Source: JBALVO01 sp036961445
Lineage (GTDB): Bacteria > Pseudomonadota > Gammaproteobacteria > Pseudomonadales > Halieaceae
Assembly (NCBI GenBank): GCA_036961445.1
Contig: JBALVO010000063.1
Coordinates: 1-20,268, forward strand
Length of the DNA: 20,268 bases
Reading direction: 5' to 3'
The notes under the pieces are model-generated. The model saw only the letters and a program-made list of their open reading frames with translations, searched no databases and was not told the DNA's origin. Made by a program: the position numbers and the translations under genes. Of the stretch, positions 15,218-20,268 are shown piece after piece (the stretch's first letter is position 1; each line of letters opens with the position of its first letter).

Positions 15218-16006
15218 ATGAGTAAGCAACAAGAAACCGTACTGATCACCGGCGCCTCTTCCGGTATTGGTGAGGCATTGGCCTGGGTGTTTGCCGAGCA
15301 CGGACACGACCTGATATTGGTGGCTCGCAGTGTTGCCAAGCTCGATAAGCTGGCCGACGCGCTGGCCAAAAAATACGATGTAATCGTTAGTGTGCGTCCT
15401 GCAGATTTATCGGAAGCGGGCAGTGCCGAGAGCCTGGCGAAAGTTCTTAACCGGGAAGGCCTGGAGGTGAATATCCTGGTCAATAATGCCGGTGTGCTCG
15501 AGCACGGTAATTTCATTGATATGGAGCCGGACGATCATCAGCGCATGCTGCGTCTGAACATTGCGGGGCTGACCGATATATTGGCGTATTTTCTCCCCGA
15601 TATGGTTTCCCGGGGATCGGGCCGAATACTGAATGTGGCGTCCATCGGTGCGTTCCAGCCCGTGCCCAGCCTGGCGACTTACGCTGCCACTAAAGCTTAT
15701 GTGTTGTCCTTGTCCGAGGCCCTGGCTGAGGAACTGCGCGATACCGGGGTGTCAATCACCGTGCTGTGCCCGGGCATCACCGAGACCAACATGGTTGCCA
15801 GTGCTGGTTCCATGGTCGACCACTTGCCGTCAATGCTAATAGGCGATGTGGAAAAAGTGGCCCGCGAAGCCTTTAAAGCCTGTATGAAGGGCAAAATAAT
15901 CGTGGTGCCAGGTACCCTCAATCTGGCAACCACACTCGCGGCGCGCACTACGCCCAAGTGGCTGGTAAGGCGGCTTATGGGTCTGGCCGGTCGTTCTACG
16001 CTGTAG
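15218..16006 (+). CDS. Short-chain dehydrogenase/reductase (SDR)
   Basis: The product has 262 residues from ATG 15218, with AGGA about nine bases upstream; the frame is open from 15095, but that part overlaps the secreted-protein gene. It is a classical SDR: the cofactor motif TGASSGIG (11-18), NNAG (89-92) and the catalytic set N114, S142, Y155 and K159 (YAATK), with PG at 185-186. RLNIAG and VASIGAFQPVPSLATYAATKAY are typical of the DltE/YqjQ-like group of NAD(P)-dependent reductases acting on ketones or acyl chains. Phe and Gln after the catalytic serine and a basic C-terminus (PKWLVRRLMG) may give membrane contact. The substrate is unknown. It may form an operon with the gene before it. 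Confidence 0.9.
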   Translation: MSKQQETVLITGASSGIGEALAWVFAEHGHDLILVARSVAKLDKLADALAKKYDVIVSVRPADLSEAGSAESLAKVLNREGLEVNILVNNAGVLEHGNFIDMEPDDHQRMLRLNIAGLTDILAYFLPDMVSRGSGRILNVASIGAFQPVPSLATYAATKAYVLSLSEALAEELRDTGVSITVLCPGITETNMVASAGSMVDHLPSMLIGDVEKVAREAFKACMKGKIIVVPGTLNLATTLAARTTPKWLVRRLMGLAGRSTL

Positions 16007-16009
16007 CTG

Positions 16010-16028
16010 CTGCGGCATAATGTCGCAG
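16010..16028 (+). terminator. Hairpin just after the SDR gene, non-canonical terminator candidate
   Basis: Bases 16010-16017 pair with 16021-16028 (8 bp including one G-U) around a 3-base loop, starting three bases after the SDR stop codon. No U-run follows, so it would be an atypical terminator or a 3'-end protector. Confidence 0.35.
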
Positions 16029-16046
16029 GTCAAAGTGTTCGCGCTG

Positions 16047-16059
16047 TATCGATTCGATA
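16047..16059. repeat. Palindrome TATCGA-T-TCGATA upstream of the sulfatase gene
   Basis: This is a perfect 6-bp inverted repeat with a one-base centre, about 104 bp before the start of the alkyl-sulfatase-like gene and in the only intergenic space between it and the SDR gene. It could be an operator. The sequence is seen; the function is a guess. Confidence 0.35.
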
Positions 16060-16162
16060 GTGGCTTTGCTTATAGTCAATGCTACTTTTGTATCCTGCTA
16101 AATGGGTGCCAACCCGGGTCGCTGCCTGGACCTGCTTACCAACCAGAATAAGGAATTGTCAG

Positions 16163-17941
16163 ATGCGCGCAATCCATAGAACTTTTCTCCCGAGGCTGCT
16201 TATGGTGGTCCTGTTCCTGGTGGCGTCAGTGCTTGCTGCAGCCGCAGCCAACAACAAACCCCCGACGGAGAATCCTTATACCGTCGAGCGCAGTTGGCCG
16301 GACTACTTCCTGGAACATCAGAAATTGTTCACCGAACAGGCAGGCACCTACAAGGCCGGTGATCTGCCCGTGTGGACGGTGCACGTGCCGGGGGGCTGGA
16401 TTGGTAACAGTACTATCATTGAAGGCAAGGATGGCCTGATCGTCTATGACACCAGTGTCAATGTGGAGGCCGGGGAGTTTATCGCGGCGGAAATTCGCAA
16501 AATTTCAGACAAGCCGATCAAGGCCATTTTCTACTCTCATCATCACACCGATCACTACAACGGTACGTCTGCATTGGTGACCCCGGAACAGGTGGCCAGT
16601 GGCGACGTAAAAATTTACGCATGGGATAACTTTGAAGAAGAAATTGCCAACGAATTTGGCGCCATCCTGCCACGACAGTTGATGGGGGTCTTTTATTATG
16701 GCCCGGATATGCTGGGGCCTGATGAAAAGCACTACCACGGCTGCTGCTCGCCAAAGTTGTTGGGTGGCAAGTCCGGTTATATTCCGCCCACGGATACGTT
16801 CAGTGAGGATACGCAGCTGGAAATTGCCGGGGTGAAAATAAATGTATTTTATACCGGTGGCGAAGCGATTTCAGAGTTTGGCCTGTCTATCCCGTCAATG
16901 GATATGGTCATCATCGGTGATGAGTTTTTCTACGCACTGGCCAATGTACACTCCATTCGTGGCTCCAAGCCGCGCCTGCCGGAAAACTACCTGAAAGCAT
17001 TGGATACGGTGCGGGTAATCCAGCCTGAGTGGCTGCTGGGTTCGCATATTATGCCCATGCAAGGGCGTGAGAAAATCCAGCAAGCGGTAACCGTAAGCCG
17101 CGACGCTATTCAGTATCTGTGGGATCAGACGATCCGGCATATCAACAAGGGTTACACCCCGACGGAACTGCAACACAAGTTTAAGGCGTTACCCGAGTAT
17201 CTCGACATGCCGCCCTATACGCGTCCCATGTACGGTACCCCCTGGATTATTGTGCCCGAGCTATATACCGGGTGGGTTAGCTGGTTTAACGGCGACGCCA
17301 CCAACCTGTTGCCGACTGAGCCGGTGGAGAAGTCACGTCGCTTTGTGGCGCTGATGGGTGGGCGCGACAAGGTGCTGGCAGCCGCAGAAAAAGCATTTAA
17401 TGCAGGCGATGGGCAATTCGCCGCGGAACTCACCCAGATGCTGGTGAGTATCGATCACAACGACTGGGACGCGCGTTACCTCAAGGCTGCCAGCTTGCGC
17501 CAGCGTGGCTATCAGGAAATAAACACGATTGCCCGCGCCTGGTATCTCAAGGGTGCGCTGGAACTGGAAGGCAAGGTTGACCCCAATATGCTTATGCAAA
17601 TGGGCATGAGTGTTGTCGCAGGAGAGATGACCAGTGAAAAAATCCTGGCATCATGGCGCTACCAGGTGAATGCCGAGAAAGCCGGTGCCAAGCGTTTGTC
17701 ACTGGGTATGACGTTCACCGATTCTGGCGATAGCTACGTGCTGGCGCTGAGAAACAGCATACTGGAGATACGGCAGGTGGCAGTGCCCAAGGGAATTCCC
17801 GCGGTGAGCCTGAGCACGCAGCAATTGCGCGCTGTGCTAGCCGGGGAAGAAGTGCAGGTTGCTGGTGACCGGCAGGCGCTGGATCAGCTGATTGCTTATC
17901 TGGATCGAGAGCAGAAAGGATTTCAGATGCACGTGCGCTAG
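16163..17941 (+). CDS. Exported alkyl-sulfatase-family metallo-hydrolase (SdsA1-like, divergent)
   Basis: The product has 592 residues from ATG 16163, which has AAGGA upstream; an earlier in-frame ATG at 16079 has no ribosome site and would bury the signal peptide. Residues 1-28 form a Sec signal (RTFLPRLLMVVLFLVASVLAAAA), so the enzyme should be periplasmic or secreted. A metallo-beta-lactamase domain follows, with the zinc motif H-x-H-x-D-H in SHHHTDH (125-131), GGEAISE (232-238), GDE (252-254) and GSH (293-295). The C-terminal half carries an alkyl-sulfatase-type dimerisation segment (about 325-460) and a sterol-carrier-like end domain (about 475-590). SdsA1 relatives hydrolyse primary alkyl sulfates. 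Here the usual AEN/THTLHN stretch is replaced by GDEFFYALANVHS, so the substrate may differ. The AGPS-family gene follows after 37 bp. Confidence 0.85.
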   Translation: MRAIHRTFLPRLLMVVLFLVASVLAAAAANNKPPTENPYTVERSWPDYFLEHQKLFTEQAGTYKAGDLPVWTVHVPGGWIGNSTIIEGKDGLIVYDTSVNVEAGEFIAAEIRKISDKPIKAIFYSHHHTDHYNGTSALVTPEQVASGDVKIYAWDNFEEEIANEFGAILPRQLMGVFYYGPDMLGPDEKHYHGCCSPKLLGGKSGYIPPTDTFSEDTQLEIAGVKINVFYTGGEAISEFGLSIPSMDMVIIGDEFFYALANVHSIRGSKPRLPENYLKALDTVRVIQPEWLLGSHIMPMQGREKIQQAVTVSRDAIQYLWDQTIRHINKGYTPTELQHKFKALPEYLDMPPYTRPMYGTPWIIVPELYTGWVSWFNGDATNLLPTEPVEKSRRFVALMGGRDKVLAAAEKAFNAGDGQFAAELTQMLVSIDHNDWDARYLKAASLRQRGYQEINTIARAWYLKGALELEGKVDPNMLMQMGMSVVAGEMTSEKILASWRYQVNAEKAGAKRLSLGMTFTDSGDSYVLALRNSILEIRQVAVPKGIPAVSLSTQQLRAVLAGEEVQVAGDRQALDQLIAYLDREQKGFQMHVR

Positions 17942-17978
17942 AGTGGCGGCACCGTAAACCCAGAGAGGGAATAGAATA

Positions 17979-19691
17979 ATGGTTGATACACTCGGGCACC
18001 GCAAAGAACTGTGCTTTTGGGGTTGGGGCTACACCGATGAGGCTCTCACGCCGGCGGAAGAGAAACATGTGAGCCAGCTGGCGGGCTTACTGGGGGTCAC
18101 CCAGGCGCCTGCCACTGCACCCAGATTGCAAGAGTTTGACCTGCCGGCGCCGCGAGTGTCTGCGCCAGCAACACTAGCTAAAATTCTGTCAGACACACCC
18201 TATGACCGCATTACCCACGGTTACGGTAAGTCCTTTGCCGACCTGGTGCGTATGCAAATGCGTGATATGCCGCATCCACCGGACTGGGTGGCTTTTCCGC
18301 GCAGCGAAGATGATATTTATGCATTGATGGACTTCGCCGCCAGTAACGGCGCGGCATTGATACCGTTTGGCGGCGGCACCAGTGTCTGCGGAGGTGTAGA
18401 GCCCGATGTGGGTGGCGATTATGGGGCAGTGATCAGTGTCGACCTGCAATACCTGAACCGCATACTGGAAGTAGACAAAACCAGCCGCGCAGCATTAATA
18501 GAAGGCGGCGCGCTGGGCCCCGAGTTGGAAGCGGAGCTGAAACCCCACGACCTTACCCTGCGCCACTTTCCCCAGAGTTTTCAGTTTTCGACCCTGGGGG
18601 GCTGGATAGCCACACGTGCGGGTGGTCACTTTGCTACCAACTACACCCATATCGACGACTTTGTGGAAAGTGTACGTATGTTGACGCCGCGCGGTGAGCT
18701 GGAAAGTCGCCGCTTGCCCGGTTCTGGCGCTGGTCCATCCCCGGATCGTATGATGATTGGCTCTGAAGGCACACTGGGCTTTATCACCCGGGCGTGGGTG
18801 CGCCTGCAGGATCGTCCCTTATTTCGCGCCTCGGCCAGCGTGAACTTCCCCGGCATGAAACAAGCCTGTTCTGCGGTACGCGCCATTAGCCAGTCCGGTC
18901 TCTTCCCCAGTAACTGTCGCTTGCTGGATCCGGCGGAGGCGATGATGAATGGGGTAGGGGATGGCACTACCGCTTTGTTGGTGCTGGCTTTTGAATCTGC
19001 GGATCATCCATTACAGGCCTGGGTGACACGCGCCCTGCAGTTGGTGGCAGATCACGGTGGCAGCTGGGATCAGCAGGCGGTAGAGCGCTCTCTGGCAGGC
19101 GCTAATACCACCGAAAAAGATGAGGGCGAGCACCGTAAGGGCGCTGCTGGAGCGTGGCGTAATCAATTCCTGCGTGCGCCTTATTACCGCAACTACCTGA
19201 CGCCGGCCGGGGTTATCGCTGACACCTTCGAGACAGCGATTACCTGGGATCGCTTTGACGGATTCTATGAAGGGGTGCGCGAGCGCATGGGCCGGGCCCT
19301 GCGTGAAGTGACGGGTGTCGATTGCACCTTGAGTTGCCGCTTTACCCACGTCTATCCCGATGGGCCAGCACCGTATTTCACCTTTTATGCAGTGGGTAGC
19401 CAAAACGGCGACATGGCGTCCATGCTCGCCCGCTGGCGCGATATAAAGCTGGCGGCCAACGATGCGGTGACCAGCCTGGGCGGCACGGTGACCCACCACC
19501 ACGCAGTGGGGCGCGATCATCGTCCCCGGGGTTACGACAACCAGATTCCACCTCTGTTTCGCGAAGCCTTCGCCGGTGCCCGCCAGGTGCTGGACCCGCA
19601 GGGCATTATGAACCCCGGTGTGCTGATCGATACGCCTGCGCGCGGGGCCGTTCTGGGTGGGGTCTTCAGAGGGACTGCGGCCGGCGTTTAA
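17979..19691 (+). CDS. FAD-binding oxidase of the alkyldihydroxyacetonephosphate synthase (AGPS) family
   Basis: The 570-residue product has the VAO/PCMH flavin fold. The N-terminus has WGWGYTDE (14-21), a hallmark shared with alkyl-DHAP synthase. The FAD domain contains PFGGGTSVCGG (129-139) and GSEGTLGF (261-268). The C-terminal cap has the His-rich segment HHHAVGRDH (506-514), equivalent to the catalytic histidines of AGPS, and ends with DPQGIMNPG (539-547). AGPS swaps the acyl chain of acyl-DHAP for a fatty alcohol to make ether lipids; many bacterial relatives have unproven roles and may be oxidases or dehydrogenases. The start has GAGAGGG upstream. It lies 37 bp after the sulfatase-family gene, so the two may work on the same long-chain alcohol or alkyl compounds; that link is inference. 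Confidence 0.87.
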   Translation: MVDTLGHRKELCFWGWGYTDEALTPAEEKHVSQLAGLLGVTQAPATAPRLQEFDLPAPRVSAPATLAKILSDTPYDRITHGYGKSFADLVRMQMRDMPHPPDWVAFPRSEDDIYALMDFAASNGAALIPFGGGTSVCGGVEPDVGGDYGAVISVDLQYLNRILEVDKTSRAALIEGGALGPELEAELKPHDLTLRHFPQSFQFSTLGGWIATRAGGHFATNYTHIDDFVESVRMLTPRGELESRRLPGSGAGPSPDRMMIGSEGTLGFITRAWVRLQDRPLFRASASVNFPGMKQACSAVRAISQSGLFPSNCRLLDPAEAMMNGVGDGTTALLVLAFESADHPLQAWVTRALQLVADHGGSWDQQAVERSLAGANTTEKDEGEHRKGAAGAWRNQFLRAPYYRNYLTPAGVIADTFETAITWDRFDGFYEGVRERMGRALREVTGVDCTLSCRFTHVYPDGPAPYFTFYAVGSQNGDMASMLARWRDIKLAANDAVTSLGGTVTHHHAVGRDHRPRGYDNQIPPLFREAFAGARQVLDPQGIMNPGVLIDTPARGAVLGGVFRGTAAGV

Positions 19692-19752
19692 TGGCGGCGG
19701 TAAAAGCGCGTAATTTAGCTGAAATTCGCTCGTATCCGCCCCCTATAAGCCC

Positions 19753-19781
19753 TTGACTCAAAACAACTTCCTCCCTATAGT
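19753..19781 (+). promoter_or_regulatory. Sigma-70 promoter of the tRNA-Arg gene
   Basis: TTGACT (19753-19758) and TATAGT (19776-19781) are separated by an ideal 17-bp spacer, each matching five of six consensus bases. The following bases ACCGCCCCTC form a GC-rich discriminator, which is typical of stable-RNA promoters under stringent control. Transcription would start near 19788, a few bases before the tRNA. Confidence 0.85.
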
Positions 19782-19794
19782 ACCGCCCCTCAAC

Positions 19795-19871
19795 GCGCCT
19801 GTAGCTCAGCTGGATAGAGTACCTGGCTACGAACCAGGCGGTCGCACGTTCGAATCGTGCCAGGCGCGCCA
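19795..19871 (+). tRNA. tRNA-Arg (anticodon ACG)
   Basis: This 77-base gene folds as a complete cloverleaf. The acceptor strands are GCGCCTG (19795-19801) and CAGGCGC (19861-19867), followed by discriminator G and an encoded CCA (19869-19871). The D arm is GCTCAGCTGGATAGAG. The anticodon stem is CCTGG/CCAGG with loop CTACGAA, giving anticodon ACG (read as ICG after deamination, for CGU/CGC/CGA). The T arm is GCACG-TTCGAAT-CGTGC. It closely resembles the E. coli Arg-ACG tRNA. It has its own promoter and terminator and stands as a single-gene transcription unit. Confidence 0.97.
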
Positions 19872-19873
19872 TA

Positions 19874-19913
19874 CAAACAAAAAAGCCCACCTCTTGGTGG
19901 GCTTTTTTGTTTG
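19874..19913 (+). terminator. Intrinsic terminator of the tRNA-Arg gene
   Basis: GCCCACC (19885-19891) and GGTGGGC (19896-19902) form a GC stem with loop TCTT, followed by a run of six T. The flanking A and T tracts extend the perfect complementarity to 18 bp (19874-19891 with 19896-19913), so it could also act on the opposite strand. Confidence 0.93.
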
Positions 19914-19950
19914 GTCGGTGTGTCCCGGTCGAAAGAGCGTGTCCGTTCGA

Positions 19951-19970
19951 CAAATTGCGCTAGCAATTTG
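19951..19970. repeat. Hairpin CAAATTGC-GCTA-GCAATTTG
   Basis: A perfect 8-bp inverted repeat (19951-19958 with 19963-19970) with a 4-base loop. It is the first of a series of hairpins after the tRNA terminator. Confidence 0.55.
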
Positions 19971-19997
19971 AACCGAGCCGCAGCGAAGCCCGCAGGG

Positions 19998-20024
19998 TCA
20001 CAGCACCCCAAAAGGGTGCTGTGA
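19998..20024. repeat. Hairpin with 11-bp perfect stem
   Basis: TCACAGCACCC (19998-20008) pairs with GGGTGCTGTGA (20014-20024) around the loop CAAAA. It has no T-run after it, so it is more like a palindromic repeat unit than a terminator. Confidence 0.6.
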
Positions 20025-20055
20025 GTCATCGTGCCAGTGGTCCGGCACACCGGCA

Positions 20056-20072
20056 GGCTCGCAAAGCGAGCC
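20056..20072. repeat. Hairpin GGCTCGC-AAA-GCGAGCC
   Basis: A perfect 7-bp GC-rich stem (20056-20062 with 20066-20072) and a 3-base loop. It is preceded by a weaker 5-bp pairing GTGCC/GGCAC (20031-20035 with 20044-20048). Confidence 0.5.
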
Positions 20073-20169
20073 CATCATGCGCTGAACTATTCAGGAGCGG
20101 TCCTGGTCGTCACCGATCTGGATCATTCCGGGATCAGAGCGGAGATAAAAAGAAATAGATAGATAAATT

Positions 20170-20216
20170 GGGGACAGACCACAATTTTCGCACATGGATA
20201 ATCGTGGTCTGTCCCC
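20170..20216. repeat. REP/RAYT-type inverted repeat
   Basis: GGGGACAGACCACAAT (20170-20185) is the inverted partner of ATCGTGGTCTGTCCCC (20201-20216), matching at 15 of 16 positions with a 15-base loop. This GGGACAGACCAC type of sequence is familiar from gammaproteobacterial genomes next to IS200-like REP-associated tyrosine transposase (RAYT) genes. No transposase is inside the window; one may lie just to the right. The repeat itself is certain; the RAYT link is from general knowledge. Confidence 0.65.
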
Positions 20217-20235
20217 GGTTTATGTCCCCGGTTTA
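20210..20235. repeat. Perfect tandem duplication of a 13-bp unit
   Basis: TGTCCCCGGTTTA occurs at 20210-20222 and again immediately at 20223-20235. The first copy overlaps the right arm of the inverted repeat, so the end of that element seems to have been duplicated. Confidence 0.7.
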
Positions 20236-20268
20236 CCGCGACAGGGTAGCATCGCAGTGTACGCAGGA

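Larger units (their letters stand above)
19914..20268. other. Gene-free, hairpin-rich stretch after the tRNA
   Basis: I see no convincing gene in these 355 bases. They contain several short perfect hairpins (listed separately), a 16-bp inverted repeat, a tandem 13-bp repeat and an A-rich patch around 20145-20167. Open frames crossing it are antisense read-through of the tRNA and terminator. The composition suggests repetitive or mobile-element-associated DNA continuing beyond the right edge. Confidence 0.6.

Noticed and set aside
19666..20050. Minus-strand open frames across the tRNA, with strings such as GAPGTIRTCDRLVRSQ and ARLARFERATAWF
   Set aside because: These are translations of the antisense strand of the tRNA and its terminator, a well-known source of false hypothetical proteins. 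They have no ribosome site.
1..20268. CRISPR array, prophage or insertion-sequence transposase
   Set aside because: No regularly spaced repeats, phage structural genes, integrase or transposase frame was found inside the window.

Overview
The window is a gene-dense, moderately GC-rich bacterial chromosome segment. Its mix of genes suggests a heterotrophic gammaproteobacterium, plausibly a marine one. The evidence is an Arg-ACG tRNA very like the E. coli gene, a REP/RAYT-type inverted repeat, AraC and YhbW-like families, and a secreted alkyl-sulfatase-family enzyme. This placement is inference; no rRNA or species marker is present.

Region 1 (1-9151) looks like one catabolic locus built as two converging arms plus a regulator. 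The plus-strand arm holds an amine/amino-acid FAD oxidoreductase (cut by the left edge), PurU (formyl-THF deformylase) and a class III aminotransferase that overlaps purU by 4 bp. The minus-strand arm holds two tandem PYROXD2/CrtI-like FAD oxidoreductases and a stand-alone GcvT-like THF methyltransferase, packed with an 8-bp overlap and a 2-bp gap. An AraC-family regulator is divergent from the minus arm. Together the genes read as oxidation and N-demethylation of a methylated nitrogen compound: the C1 unit goes to THF, PurU releases formate and recycles THF, and the aminotransferase handles the remaining amine or amino acid. The substrate cannot be read from the sequence.

Region 2 (9153-13690) holds a patatin-like lipoprotein followed by an LLM-class flavin monooxygenase (minus strand), a small PGPGW-type membrane protein and an unrecognised helical protein (plus strand), and a serine hydrolase of the beta-lactamase/EstB fold (minus strand).

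Region 3 (13733-19691) holds a class I methyltransferase (minus strand). Four plus-strand genes follow: a small secreted protein of unknown function, a short-chain dehydrogenase, a divergent exported alkyl-sulfatase-family metallohydrolase, and an FAD enzyme of the alkyl-DHAP-synthase (AGPS) family. Lipid or ester chemistry is a common theme of regions 2 and 3.

Region 4 (19692-20268) holds a textbook promoter, tRNA-Arg(ACG) and an intrinsic terminator. About 355 bp without a gene follow, containing several hairpins, a 16-bp inverted repeat of the kind seen near REP-associated transposases, and a perfect tandem 13-bp repeat.
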